Positions 1 to 9,032 of a DNA stretch of 64,000 nt are shown in pieces. The translations under genes and the position numbers were made by a program. The DNA lies in assembly GCF_022761125.1 (NCBI RefSeq), contig NZ_JAKWJR010000010.1:141044-205043 (forward strand), read 5' to 3'. Every line of letters starts with the position of its first letter. Position 1 is the stretch's first letter. The notes under the pieces are model-generated. The model worked only from the letters and a program-made list of their open reading frames with translations. It did no database searches and was not told the origin of the DNA. This stretch comes from Nocardioides sp. SR21. Its GTDB lineage: Bacteria > Actinomycetota > Actinomycetes > Propionibacteriales > Nocardioidaceae.

Positions 1-1397
1 ATCTCCGCGAGGTCCTCGACGTGCTCGGCGGTCAGGGCGGTGGACAGCACCGTGTGGTGCGGTCCGCCGGCCATCAGCCAGCCCTCGGTCGACGTGCGGA
101 GGTCGGGCGCCGGTCGCCACACCGCGCGGGCCACCGGGAGGTTCGGCAGCGGCGCGTCCGGCGGGACGACCTCGACCTCGTTGGCGACGAAGCGGAACCG
201 CTCGCCGAGGTCCGCCAGGCCGAGGACGATCGCGTCACCGGCGGCGGCGTCGAACACCAGTCGGACCGGGTCCTCACGACCGCCGATGCCGAGCGGGTGG
301 ATCTCCAGCTTGGGGCGCTCGCCCGACATGCTCGGGCAGACCTCGAGCATGTGCGCGCCGAGGATCTTCTCCTCGCCGGGGACCAGGTGGTACGTGTAGT
401 CCTCCATGAACGACGTGCCGCCGGGCAGGCCGGCCGCGACCGTCTTGAGGGTCCGCACCATGACCGACGTCTTCCAGTCGCCCTCACCTCCGAAGCCGTA
501 GCCGTCGGCCATCAGGCGCTGGACGGCGAGGCCGGGGAGCTGGCGCAGGCCGCCGAGGTCCTCGAAGTTCGTGGTGAACGCGGCGAAGCCGCCCTCGGTG
601 AGGAAGCCGCGCAGGCCGGCCTCGATGCGGGCGCCGTAGCGCAGCGACTCGTGGCGGTCGCCGCCGGGCAGCAGATCGGCGGAGACGTCGTACGTGTCGG
701 CGTACTCCTGGACGAGCGCGTCGATGTCGGCGTCCGCGACCGCGTCGACGACGGCGACCAGGTCGTTGACGCCCCACGTGTTCACGGAGACGCCGAAGCG
801 GCGCTCGGCCTCGACCTTGTCGCCCTCGGTGACCGCGACGTTGCGCATGTTGTCGCCGAAGCGGGCCAGCTTGAGGCCGGTCATCTCGGCGCGGCCGAGC
901 GCGGCGCGAGCCCAGACGCCGACGCGGCGGGCGACCTCGGGATCGTCGGCGTGGCCGGCGATCGTCTTGCGGGTGACGCCCATCCGGGTTTGCACGGCTG
1001 CGAACTCGCGGTCGCCGTGCGCGGCCTGGTTGAGGTTCATGAAGTCCATGTCGATCTCGGCCCACGGGAGCGCCTGGTTCGCCTGCGTGTGCAGGTGGAG
1101 CAGGGGCTTGCGCAGGGCGTCGAGACCGGTGATCCACATCTTCGCCGGGCTGAACGTGTGCATCCACGCGATCACGCCGACGCACGCGTCGTCCGCGGTC
1201 GCGTCGAGCAGCGCACGCCGGATCGCGTCACCGCCGGTGAGCACGGGCTTGGTGACGACGCGGACCGGCAGCTGCGGCGACGCGTCGAGCTTGGCCGCGA
1301 TCTCGGCGGAGTTGGCGGCGACCTGGTCGAGGACCTCGGGACCGTAGAGGTGCTGGCTCCCGGTGAGGAACCAGATCTCCTGCTGCTTGTCGTTCAC
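1..1397 (-). CDS. araA: L-arabinose isomerase (3' end cut by window edge)
   Basis: Converts L-arabinose to L-ribulose in the cytoplasm, the first step of arabinose use. The reverse-strand translation starts GTG (MNDKQQEIWFLTGSQHLYG), the classic AraA N-terminus, and runs 465 codons without a stop to the window edge. The last visible part (EGWLMAGGPHHTVLS) is the conserved C-terminal block, so only roughly the last 30-40 residues are missing. The GTG overlaps the araD stop as GTGA, so araA is the last visible gene of the lacI-type regulator, araB, araD, araA operon and is probably translationally coupled. Expected control is through the two palindromic operators before araB. Confidence 0.95.
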   Translation of the reverse strand, partial: MNDKQQEIWFLTGSQHLYGPEVLDQVAANSAEIAAKLDASPQLPVRVVTKPVLTGGDAIRRALLDATADDACVGVIAWMHTFSPAKMWITGLDALRKPLLHLHTQANQALPWAEIDMDFMNLNQAAHGDREFAAVQTRMGVTRKTIAGHADDPEVARRVGVWARAALGRAEMTGLKLARFGDNMRNVAVTEGDKVEAERRFGVSVNTWGVNDLVAVVDAVADADIDALVQEYADTYDVSADLLPGGDRHESLRYGARIEAGLRGFLTEGGFAAFTTNFEDLGGLRQLPGLAVQRLMADGYGFGGEGDWKTSVMVRTLKTVAAGLPGGTSFMEDYTYHLVPGEEKILGAHMLEVCPSMSGERPKLEIHPLGIGGREDPVRLVFDAAAGDAIVLGLADLGERFRFVANEVEVVPPDAPLPNLPVARAVWRPAPDLRTSTEGWLMAGGPHHTVLSTALTAEHVEDLAE

Positions 1398-2065
1398 GCG
1401 TTCCCTCCGGCCTGGCCGTAGACGTTCTGGTAGCGGTCGTGGAGCGAGTCGATGTGCTCCTGGGCGATCGGCAGCGGCGTGCCGAGCTGGCGCGAGATGT
1501 GCACCGTGCGGGCGACGTCCTCGACCATCACGGCGGCCTTGACCGCCGAGCGGGCGTCCTTGCCGATCGTGAACGGCCCGTGGTTCTGCATCAGGACGGC
1601 GGGCGAGCGGCTCTCGCGCAGGGTCTCGACGATGCCGCGGCCGATGGAGTCGTCGCCGATCAGCGCGAACGGCCCGATCGGGATCTCACCGCCGAACTCG
1701 TCGGCGGCCATCGTCAGCACGCAGGGCACCGCCTCGCCGCGGGCCGCCCAGGCGGTGGCGTACGTCGAGTGCGTGTGCACGACGCCGCCGACGTCGGGCA
1801 GGTGCCGGTAGACGTAGGCGTGCGCGGCGGTGTCCGAGCTCGGCGCTCGGGTGCCCTCGACGAGGTGGCCGTCGAGGTCGCAGACGACCATCGCGTCGGC
1901 GTCGAGGTCGTCGTACGAGACACCGGACGGCTTGATCACGAACAGGTCCTCGCCCGGGACGCGGCCCGAGACGTTGCCGGCGGTCCAGACGACGAGGCCG
2001 TAGCGGGTCAGCTCCTGGTGGAGCGTCGCGACCTCCTCGCGGAGCTGCTGGATCGCGTCGCTCAT
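1394..2065 (-). CDS. araD: L-ribulose-5-phosphate 4-epimerase
   Basis: Class II aldolase/adducin-family protein of 223 residues, the usual size for AraD. It turns L-ribulose 5-phosphate into D-xylulose 5-phosphate and so feeds the pentose phosphate pathway. Visible hallmarks are the N-terminal GLVVWTAGNVSGR phosphate-binding region, the metal-binding HTHS motif near residue 95, and NHGPF in the C-terminal half, which carries the third metal His. The ATG overlaps the araB stop by ATGA and its TGA overlaps the araA GTG, so all three enzymes are tightly coupled. Could in principle be a fuculose-phosphate aldolase paralogue, but the araB and araA neighbours make AraD secure. Confidence 0.95.
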   Translation of the reverse strand: MSDAIQQLREEVATLHQELTRYGLVVWTAGNVSGRVPGEDLFVIKPSGVSYDDLDADAMVVCDLDGHLVEGTRAPSSDTAAHAYVYRHLPDVGGVVHTHSTYATAWAARGEAVPCVLTMAADEFGGEIPIGPFALIGDDSIGRGIVETLRESRSPAVLMQNHGPFTIGKDARSAVKAAVMVEDVARTVHISRQLGTPLPIAQEHIDSLHDRYQNVYGQAGGNA

Positions 2066-3708
2066 CGCCGCGCCTCCCGCCGGATCGCCTTGAGCCGGCG
2101 CATCACCTCGTTGGCGCCGCGGCCGAAGTAGTCGTGCAGGGTGCGGTACTCCGCGTAGAGCCTGCGGTACGCCGCCGCGCGCTCCGGGTCGGGCTCGTGC
2201 GCGGCCCGCTCGACGCCACCCATCGCCGCGGAGGCCGCGTGGATGTCGGCGTACGCACCGGCCGCGACCGCCGCGTGGATCGCCGAGCCGAGCGCCGGGC
2301 CCTGGCTCGAGCGGATCACGGAGATCGGCATGTCCAGCACGTCGGCGTAGATCTGCATGACGAGCGGGTTCTGGAGCAGCCCCCCGGCGACCACGAACTC
2401 GCGGACCGGCACGCCGGCCTCGTTGAACGTGTCGACGATGGTGCGTGCGCCGAACGCCGTCGACTCGATCAACGCGCGGTAGACGTCCTCGGGCCGGGTC
2501 GCCAGGGTCAGGCCGAGCACGAGTCCGCTGAGCTCGTGGTCGACCAGCACCGAGCGGTTGCCGCTGTGCCAGTCCAGGGCGACGAGGCCGTGCTCGCCGA
2601 CGGCCTGGGTGCTCGCCTTCTCGGTGAGCAGCTCGTGGACGGACAGCCCGCGGGCCGCCGCCTCCTCGCCGACCGCCGCGGGGACCGAGTGCGTGACGAA
2701 CCAGTTGAAGATGTCGCCGACGCCGGACTGGCCGGCCTCGTAGCCCCAGAGCTCGGGAGTGACGCCGCCGTCGACGACCCCGCACATGCCCGGGACCTCG
2801 CGGAGCACCTCGCCGTTCATGATGTGGCAGGTCGACGTCCCCATGATCGCGAGCATCTGGCCGGGCTCGGTCGACTGCGCGGCGGGCGAGGTCACGTGGG
2901 CGTCGACGTTGCCGACCGCGACCACGATCCCGGCCGGGAGACCGGTCCAGGCGGCGGCCTCGTCGGTGAGCCGGCCGGCCTCGGCGCCGAGCCGGCCGGT
3001 GACGACCTCGAGCTTGTCGGCGACGAAGTCGGCGAAGTCGAGGTTGAGCTCGGCCAGGAAGTCACGGGTGGGATAGGTGCCGTCCTGGAAGATGCCCTTG
3101 TAGCCGGCGGTGCAGGCGTTGCGGACGTAGGTGCCGCAGAGCTGCCAGATGATCCAGTCGGCCGCCTCGACCCAGTGCTCGGTGGCGGCGTACGTCGCCG
3201 GCGCCTCCTCGAGCAGCTGCAGGCCCTTGGCGAACTCCCACTCCGAGGAGATCAGCCCGCCGTAGCGCGCCAGCCAGGCCTCGCCGCGCTTGGCCGCGAG
3301 CGCGTTGATCCGGTCGGCCTGCGGCTGCGCGGCGTGGTGCTTCCAGAGCTTCACGTAGGCGTGCGGGTCGGAGGCGAAGCCCTCGACCTCGTTGAGCGGC
3401 GTGCCGTCGGCGGTCGTGGGGACCATCGTGCAGGCGGTGAAGTCGGTGCCGATCCCGATCACGAGGGTCGGGTCGATGCCCGCGGCGCGGACCGCGGCCG
3501 GGACCGCGGTCTTGAGCACGTCCACGTAGTCCGACGGGACCTGGAGGGCCCAGTCCGGGCCGAGCGGGGTGCCGTCCGGCAGCGCCTGCTCGAGCACGCC
3601 GTGGGCGTACTCGTGCACCGCGGTGCCGAGCTCGGCGCCGTCGGCGACGCGGACCACGACCGCCCGACCGGACAGGGTCCCGAAGTCGACGCCTACTACG
3701 AATGCCAT
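2062..3708 (-). CDS. araB: Ribulokinase
   Basis: FGGY-family sugar kinase of 548 residues that phosphorylates L-ribulose with ATP. The N-terminus MAFVVGVDFGTLSGRAVVV is the diagnostic AraB start (DFGTxSxR phosphate loop). The C-terminal ATP-binding region contains VVAGGLLQNPLVMQIYADVL. The ATG at 3708 is chosen because homologues start with this motif and GGGGTCGCC lies just upstream. An in-frame start 30 bases earlier would lie inside the operator. The gene follows the LacI-type regulator by 57 bp, and that gap holds two perfect palindromes. It is therefore the first enzyme gene behind the regulated site. Pathway assignment is certain from the araBDA set. Confidence 0.95.
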   Translation of the reverse strand: MAFVVGVDFGTLSGRAVVVRVADGAELGTAVHEYAHGVLEQALPDGTPLGPDWALQVPSDYVDVLKTAVPAAVRAAGIDPTLVIGIGTDFTACTMVPTTADGTPLNEVEGFASDPHAYVKLWKHHAAQPQADRINALAAKRGEAWLARYGGLISSEWEFAKGLQLLEEAPATYAATEHWVEAADWIIWQLCGTYVRNACTAGYKGIFQDGTYPTRDFLAELNLDFADFVADKLEVVTGRLGAEAGRLTDEAAAWTGLPAGIVVAVGNVDAHVTSPAAQSTEPGQMLAIMGTSTCHIMNGEVLREVPGMCGVVDGGVTPELWGYEAGQSGVGDIFNWFVTHSVPAAVGEEAAARGLSVHELLTEKASTQAVGEHGLVALDWHSGNRSVLVDHELSGLVLGLTLATRPEDVYRALIESTAFGARTIVDTFNEAGVPVREFVVAGGLLQNPLVMQIYADVLDMPISVIRSSQGPALGSAIHAAVAAGAYADIHAASAAMGGVERAAHEPDPERAAAYRRLYAEYRTLHDYFGRGANEVMRRLKAIRREARR

Positions 3709-3726
3709 CTCGGCGACCCCCTGGAT

Positions 3727-3756
3727 GTGAACGTTCACGAATTGTGAACGTTCACA
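3727..3756. promoter_or_regulatory. Twin LacI-family operators before araB
   Basis: Two copies of the perfect palindrome GTGAACGTTCAC lie at 3727-3738 and 3744-3755, 17 bp centre to centre. The second extends to TGTGAACGTTCACA. They fill the 57-bp gap between the regulator stop and the araB start. A central CG step is typical of LacI/GalR operators, and the gene next door encodes such a regulator. Inference: arabinose-responsive repression of araBDA by the adjacent protein. Confidence 0.8.
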
Positions 3757-3765
3757 TCGGCGTCG

Positions 3766-4788
3766 TCAAGTGGTCCGCGGGCCGGCCGTCGATCCGCGCA
3801 CCACCAGGGAGGTGGGCACCAGGTCGACCGTCGGCTGCTCCTCACCGGCGAGCACCCGCTCGAGCAGGTCCATGGCGCGCCGGCCGAGCTCGGCGAAGTC
3901 CTGGTGCACGCTGGTCAGCGGCGGATCGAGGTACGCCGCCTCCGGGAGGTCGTCGAAGCCGACCACGGAGATGTCCGCGGGCACCCGGCGGCCGGCCTCG
4001 CGCAGCGCCGCCATCACGCCGATCGCCATCTGGTCGTTGGCGGCGAAGATCGCGGTGACGTCGGGGTCGCGCGCGAGCGAGGCGCCGGCGGCGTACCCGC
4101 TCCGGGCGCTCCAGTCGCCGCCCCAGCGCAGCGGCGGCACCGGCCGGCCCCACGCCTCGAGCTCGAGCCGCCAGCCCTCGACCCGCGCGGTCGCCTCGGC
4201 CCAGCCCGGCGGGCCGGCGACCTGGACGACCGTGTGGTGGCCGAGCTCGAGCAGGTGCCGGGTGGCCAGCTGGGCGCCCTGGACGTTGTCGACGCCGGCG
4301 GTCAGCGGCACTCGCGACAGGTCGCCCTCGACGACCAGCATGGGCACGCCGATGTCGGCCTCGGTGTCGAAGCGCAGCAGCGACTCGCGCGGGACGATCA
4401 GCACCACCGCCTCGACGCCGAGCTGGAGCAGCTCCTCGACGGCCTCCTGGGTGTCACGCTCGCTGAGCTCGTGGAGCGTGCTGACCGAGAGCCGGTAGCC
4501 GGCCTTGCGGGCGGCGGCGTCGAGCGCCAGCGACACCTGCTGCGGGCCGTACTGGCTGGTGCCCCAGATCGCGACGCCGATCAGGCCGGAGTGCTTGAGC
4601 GCGAGCAGCCGCGCGGACTGGTTGCGCCGGTAGCCGAGCTCGGCGATCGCGTCCTGCACCCGCGCCGCCGTCTCGGGCCGGACGCTGGCCGGGTCGTTGA
4701 GGACCCGCGACACCGTCTGGTGCGAGACGTTCGCGCGCGCCGCGACGTCGGCCATCGTGGGCTGACGCTTCCGGTTGCTCGCTGGCAT
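3766..4788 (-). CDS. LacI-family transcriptional regulator (probable arabinose repressor)
   Basis: Protein of 340 residues with an N-terminal LacI helix-turn-helix (about residues 12-60: TMADVAARANVSHQTVSRVL, then the hinge helix region SARLLA) and a periplasmic-binding-protein-like sensor domain ending VVGFDDLPEAAYLDPPLTSV. The sensor presumably binds L-arabinose or a pathway sugar. It is transcribed in the same direction as araBDA and ends 57 bp upstream of araB. The operators are in that gap, so the enzymes appear separately controlled from the regulator. The ATG has no Shine-Dalgarno sequence but TAGCCT lies 6 nt upstream, consistent with a leaderless message. It is not the GntR-type AraR of Firmicutes. 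Confidence 0.88.
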   Translation of the reverse strand: MPASNRKRQPTMADVAARANVSHQTVSRVLNDPASVRPETAARVQDAIAELGYRRNQSARLLALKHSGLIGVAIWGTSQYGPQQVSLALDAAARKAGYRLSVSTLHELSERDTQEAVEELLQLGVEAVVLIVPRESLLRFDTEADIGVPMLVVEGDLSRVPLTAGVDNVQGAQLATRHLLELGHHTVVQVAGPPGWAEATARVEGWRLELEAWGRPVPPLRWGGDWSARSGYAAGASLARDPDVTAIFAANDQMAIGVMAALREAGRRVPADISVVGFDDLPEAAYLDPPLTSVHQDFAELGRRAMDLLERVLAGEEQPTVDLVPTSLVVRGSTAGPRTT

Positions 4789-4845
4789 GCGCGCAGGCTA
4801 TCCACCACTGGGGGCGTTGGGCGGCCACTCGGTGGGGTCGACGAC

Positions 4846-4939
4846 GCGGGTTCACCATGTGATGCAGGCGAACCCGCACTTCTCATGGCGTGCAGGCCGT
4901 GTGAAGTGCAGGTTCGACCACATCACATGGTGAACCCGC
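4846..4939. repeat. 94-bp nested palindrome, probable bidirectional terminator or REP-like element
   Basis: Outer arms are a perfect 19-bp inverted repeat: 4846-4864 (GCGGGTTCACCATGTGATG) and 4921-4939. Inside it, 4869-4882 (CGAACCCGCACTTC) pairs with 4903-4916 with one mismatch, so the whole block folds on itself. The inner and outer arms share GCGGGTT/AACCCGC. It lies between the topA stop and the LacI-type gene, both read leftwards. A terminator for topA is likely; dispersed-repeat origin is possible. Confidence 0.6.
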
Positions 4940-4958
4940 ACCCGCCCCGCCCACAGCC

Positions 4959-7652
4959 CTAGGACTTCTTGGCCGCGGCCTTCTTGGTGGTCTTCTTCGC
5001 GGCGGTCTTCTTGGCCGCCTTCTTGGCGGGCGCCTTCTTCGCGCCCTTCTTGGCGGCCTTCTTCGCCGGGCCCTTGGCGCGGCGCTCGGCGAGCAGCTCG
5101 GCGGCGCGCTCGATGGTGATCGACTCGACGGTGTCCTCCTTGCGGAGGGTGGCGTTGTACTCGCCGTCGGTGACGTACTCGCCGAAGCGACCCGCCTTCA
5201 CGACCACCGGCTGCTTGGAGACCGGGTCCTCGCCGAGCTCCTTGAGCGGCGCGGCGGCCGCGGCGCGACCGCGCTGCTTGGGCTGGGCGTAGATCCGCAG
5301 CGCCTCGTCGAGCGTGATGCTGAGCAGCTGGTCCTCGGAGGTCAGCGAGCGGGAGTCGGTGCCCTTCTTGAGGTACGGCCCGTAGCGGCCGTTCTGGGCG
5401 GTGATCTCCTCGCCGTCCTCGGCGACGCCGACCACGCGCGGCAGCGACAGCAGCTTGAGCGCGTCGTCGAAGGTGATGGTGTCCAGCGACATCGACTTGA
5501 ACAGCGAGCCGGTGCGCGGCTTGTCGCCCTTCTTCGCGTCCTCGGGCAGCACCTCGGTGACGTACGGGCCGAAGCGCCCGTTCTTGGCGACGATCTGCAG
5601 GCCGGACTCCGGGTGCACGCCGAGCTCGATCTCCTCGCCGGCCGGGTTCGCGAGCAGCTCCTTGGCCTTGGCCACGGTGAGCTCGTCGGGCGGCAGGTCG
5701 TCGGGCACGTTCGCGCGGACGGCGTACGCGTTGCCCTCGTCGTCGGGGCCCTCGAGGTACGGGCCGTAGCGCCCGACGCGCAGGTTGATGCCGTCCTCGG
5801 GCGTGCCGACGGGGAACGTCGCGAGCTCGCGGGCGTCGATCTCGCCGAGACCGTCGACCAGCGGCTTGAGGCCGACGACGGAGTCGGAGCCGTAGTAGAA
5901 CTCGCCGAGCTCGGTCTTGAGGTCCTTGCGGCCGCCCGCGATCTCGTCGAGGACGTCCTCCATGCCGGCGGTGAACTCGTAGGACACCTGGCGCGGGAAG
6001 TGCTCCTCCAGCAGCCGGATCACCGAGAACGCCAGCCACGCCGGCACCAGCGCGGTGCCCTTCTTGTAGACGTAGCCGCGGTTGAGGATCGTGCCGATGA
6101 TCGAGGCGTACGTCGACGGTCGCCCGATCTCGCGGTCCTCGAGCTCCTTGATCAGCGTGGCCTCGGTGTAGCGGGCCGGCGGCTTGGTCTCGTGGCCGTT
6201 CGCGCCGAGCGAGGCAGCGGTGACCGGGTCGCCCTCGTGCAGGTCCGGCAGCGGGACCTGGTCGTCGTCGCTGCGCTTGCCGGCGTCGGTGCCCTCGACG
6301 TACGCCTTGAGGAACCCGTGGAACGTGATCACGCGACCGGACGCGGCGAACACGACGTCGCGGCCGTCGGAGGCGGCGCCGCCGACGCGGACCGACACCG
6401 ACTGGCCGACGGCGTCCTTCATCTGCGACGCGACCGTGCGCATCCAGATCAGCTCGTAGAGCCGGAACTGGTCGCCGGTCAGGCCGGTCTGGGCCGGGGT
6501 GCGGAAGCTGTCACCGGCGGGCCGGATCGCCTCGTGCGCCTCCTGGGCGTTCTTGACCTTGCTCGCGTAGGTGCGCGGCGCGTCCGGGAGGTACTCGGCG
6601 CCGTACAGCTCGCGGACCTGCGCCCGCGCGGCGTTGATCGCGGCGTCCGACAGCGTCGTCGAGTCGGTACGCATGTAGGTGATGAAGCCGTTCTCGTACA
6701 GGCGCTGGGCGACCGACATGGTCACCGACGCGCTCATGCCGAGCTTGCGGCTGGCCTCCTGCTGGAGGGTGGTGGTGCGGAAGGGCGCGTACGGCGAGCG
6801 GCGGTACGGCTTGGCCTCGACCGAGCGGACGTCGTACGTGGTGTCGGCGAGCGCGGCGACCAGCGCCTCGGCGGCGGTCCGGTCGAGGTGGACCCGCTCG
6901 TCCTTCTTGCTCTTGAGCAGGCCGTCAGGCCCGAAGTCCGATCCGCCGGCCACGCGGCCGCCGTCGATCGAGTGGAGCTTCGCCGGGAACATCCGGGGCT
7001 CCTTGGAGGCCCCGGCGTCGAACGTGCCCTCGAGGTCCCAGTACGACGCGACCTTGAACGCCATCCGCTCGCGCTCGCGGGCCACCACGAGGCGAGTCGC
7101 GACGGACTGCACCCGGCCGGCGGAGAGGCCGGACATGACCTTCTTCCACAGCACCGGGCTGACTTCGTAGCCGTAGAGGCGGTCGAGGATGCGGCGCGCC
7201 TCCTGGGCCTCGACGAGGTCCATGTCGAGCTCGCGCGGGTTGTCGGCGGCCGCGAGGATCGCGGGCTTGGTGATCTCGTGGAACACCATCCGCTTGACCG
7301 GGATGTTCTTCGGCTTGAGCTCGTCGAGGAGGTGCCAGGCGATCGCCTCTCCCTCGCGGTCCTCATCGGTGGCGAGGTAGAGCTCGTCGGCGTCCTTGAG
7401 CAGGCCCTTGAGCTTGGTGATGTGCGCCTTCTTGTCCCGCGGCACGACGTAGTAGGGCTCGAAGCCGTTGTCGACGTCGACCGCGAGGCGGCCCCACGGC
7501 TTGTCCTTGATCTTCGCGGGGGTGTCCGCGGCGCTGTTCGGGAGGTCGCGGATGTGGCCGATGGAGGACTCGACGACATAGCCCTGGCCGAGGTACCCGC
7601 CGATCGTGCGGGCCTTCGCCGGGGACTCGACGATCACCAACTTGTGCGCCAC
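4959..7652 (-). CDS. topA: DNA topoisomerase I (type IA)
   Basis: Relaxes negatively supercoiled DNA by single-strand passage. The 897-residue protein begins with the Toprim domain (KLVIVESPAKARTIGGYLG). The catalytic tyrosine is in FITYMRTDS (about Tyr326). The C-terminal half has four repeats of the GR[YF]GPY type (GRYGPYLEG, GRFGPYVTE, GRYGPYLKK, GRFGEYVTD), the actinobacterial zinc-free arrangement, and then a lysine/alanine-rich tail of about 30 residues like that of mycobacterial topoisomerase I. Start GTG at 7652 is preferred: AGGAAGAAAGAAG lies upstream and VAHKLVIVESPAKA matches the family; a longer in-frame version would add about 23 unconserved residues. Monocistronic; the nested palindrome follows. 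Confidence 0.96.
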   Translation of the reverse strand: MAHKLVIVESPAKARTIGGYLGQGYVVESSIGHIRDLPNSAADTPAKIKDKPWGRLAVDVDNGFEPYYVVPRDKKAHITKLKGLLKDADELYLATDEDREGEAIAWHLLDELKPKNIPVKRMVFHEITKPAILAAADNPRELDMDLVEAQEARRILDRLYGYEVSPVLWKKVMSGLSAGRVQSVATRLVVARERERMAFKVASYWDLEGTFDAGASKEPRMFPAKLHSIDGGRVAGGSDFGPDGLLKSKKDERVHLDRTAAEALVAALADTTYDVRSVEAKPYRRSPYAPFRTTTLQQEASRKLGMSASVTMSVAQRLYENGFITYMRTDSTTLSDAAINAARAQVRELYGAEYLPDAPRTYASKVKNAQEAHEAIRPAGDSFRTPAQTGLTGDQFRLYELIWMRTVASQMKDAVGQSVSVRVGGAASDGRDVVFAASGRVITFHGFLKAYVEGTDAGKRSDDDQVPLPDLHEGDPVTAASLGANGHETKPPARYTEATLIKELEDREIGRPSTYASIIGTILNRGYVYKKGTALVPAWLAFSVIRLLEEHFPRQVSYEFTAGMEDVLDEIAGGRKDLKTELGEFYYGSDSVVGLKPLVDGLGEIDARELATFPVGTPEDGINLRVGRYGPYLEGPDDEGNAYAVRANVPDDLPPDELTVAKAKELLANPAGEEIELGVHPESGLQIVAKNGRFGPYVTEVLPEDAKKGDKPRTGSLFKSMSLDTITFDDALKLLSLPRVVGVAEDGEEITAQNGRYGPYLKKGTDSRSLTSEDQLLSITLDEALRIYAQPKQRGRAAAAAPLKELGEDPVSKQPVVVKAGRFGEYVTDGEYNATLRKEDTVESITIERAAELLAERRAKGPAKKAAKKGAKKAPAKKAAKKTAAKKTTKKAAAKKS

Positions 7653-7806
7653 TGCGACTTCTTTCTTCCTGCTTCGGGGTGCTCCGGCCGAACACGGTAG
7701 CGCGAACGGTCCGAAACCCATTCCCGGCGGCCCTCAACGTTCGCGGGGTGCCCGCCGTCAAGAGAGAGTAGGTGAGAGGCAAGACGGACGACTCGGAGGC
7801 CGAGGG

Positions 7807-8319
7807 ATGGACCAACGGACGGACCCTGACTTCGCGGACTTCGTGGCCGTGCAGACCCGGCCGCTGCTGCGGCTGGCGCACGCGCTCACGGCGAACCCGC
7901 ACGACGCCTGGGACCTCACCCAGGAGACGCTCGCCCGGCTGGGCGAGCGGTGGGGACGGACCCGGTTCGACGAGCCGGCGGCGTACGCCCGCACGGTGAT
8001 GGTGCGGCTGAACATCGACCGGATCCGCCGGCTGCGGCGCGAGCTGCCGCTGCTCGGCGGCCCGTCGGAGGCGGCGCCCGTCGAGGTCGTCGGCGAGACC
8101 GACGCCTGGCTGGTCGAGGCGCTGGCGACCCTCTCACCGCGGCAGCGCACCGCGCTCGCGCTGCGGTACGTCGAGGACCTCGACGTACGCGGTATCGCGG
8201 CGCGGATGGGCTGCTCGGAAGGAACGGTGAAGAGCCAGCTGTCCCGCGGGACGGAGCGGCTGAGGGAACACGCGCGCGAGCACGGCCCGCTGCGCACCAC
8301 GACGGGAGACACGGCATGA
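7807..8319 (+). CDS. SigE-family (ECF) RNA polymerase sigma factor
   Basis: Protein of 170 residues with sigma region 2 (FADFVAVQTRPLLRLAHALTANPHDAWDLTQETLARL) at residues 9-45 and region 4 (LSPRQRTALALRYVEDLDVRGIAARMGCSEGTVKSQLSRG) near residues 112-152. Length and sequence fit the actinobacterial SigE-family 70-kDa-type subfamily that is usually paired with a small membrane protein. The following gene overlaps by ATGA and encodes such a membrane protein, a possible anti-sigma factor. It is divergent from topA. The specific regulon cannot be read from sequence. Confidence 0.85.
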   Translation: MDQRTDPDFADFVAVQTRPLLRLAHALTANPHDAWDLTQETLARLGERWGRTRFDEPAAYARTVMVRLNIDRIRRLRRELPLLGGPSEAAPVEVVGETDAWLVEALATLSPRQRTALALRYVEDLDVRGIAARMGCSEGTVKSQLSRGTERLREHAREHGPLRTTTGDTA

Positions 8320-9032
8320 CCGAGCAGCAGATCAGGGACGGCTACGAGCGGCTCGGCGGTGCGCTCCTCCCACCGCTGGACACGTCCGAGCGGGTGGCGC
8401 GACGGGTCACGGTCCGCCGGCGCCGCCGCCGGGCGGGCGTCGTGGGCGCGGCGACGCTCGTCGTGGTGGCCGGGGTCGGCTCCGCGGTCGTCGTGAGCGG
8501 GGGCGACGACCCGGTCGGGACCGGCATCGCCGTCGACCCGCCGTCCGGCCCGGTGAGCACGCTGGTGATGACCCGGCCCGACGGGTCGACCGTCGCGTTC
8601 CCCGACGTGACGGTGTCGTGCGACCCGCCGGTGGCGAACGGCGACCAGCCGATCGACAGCCCGACGCCGGACCGGATCTGGGCGTACAGCCCGATCGAGT
8701 TCACCGGGTCGATCGAGGACGACGACGCCATGGTGAGCCAGCCGTTCGTCATGATCCAGGGGATCCTGTCCGAGCTCGGCGAGGAGCGGGTCTTCACGTA
8801 CCCGATCGAAGGCCCGGAAGGTGCCAGCCCGGAGCCGATCAACGTCTTCATCGCGGACACCGAGGGCGCCCCGGACGGCAACGAGCTGTCGAGCTCGGTC
8901 GGCGACACCGGCACCGTCCGCGTGCTGGAGGCGTCCTGCGACCCGGTGCCGGTGCTGCGGCTCGAGGTCGGCGGCACGCTCGGCAGCGAGGAGGGCAAGC
9001 AGTCCGTCGAGCTCGCCGGGTCGCTCGGCTAG
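8316..9032 (+). CDS. Single-pass membrane protein, putative anti-sigma partner
   Basis: Protein of 238 residues, not assigned to a named family. It has a short cytoplasmic N-terminus, an Arg-rich stop (VRRRRRR, about residues 34-40), one transmembrane segment (about 43-62) and an extracytoplasmic domain rich in Asp, Gly, Pro and Ser with two Cys residues. The start overlaps the sigma factor stop by ATGA, and this arrangement suggests control of that sigma factor. No zinc-binding anti-sigma motif (HxxxCxxC) is visible, so the role is inferred from context only. Its stop codon abuts the stop of the opposite-strand methyltransferase with no gap. Confidence 0.65.
   Translation: MTEQQIRDGYERLGGALLPPLDTSERVARRVTVRRRRRRAGVVGAATLVVVAGVGSAVVVSGGDDPVGTGIAVDPPSGPVSTLVMTRPDGSTVAFPDVTVSCDPPVANGDQPIDSPTPDRIWAYSPIEFTGSIEDDDAMVSQPFVMIQGILSELGEERVFTYPIEGPEGASPEPINVFIADTEGAPDGNELSSSVGDTGTVRVLEASCDPVPVLRLEVGGTLGSEEGKQSVELAGSLG

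Noticed and set aside
5613..7700. 695-codon rightward open frame opposite topA
   Set aside because: Low-complexity translation mirroring the topA codons; no conserved motif or start signal.
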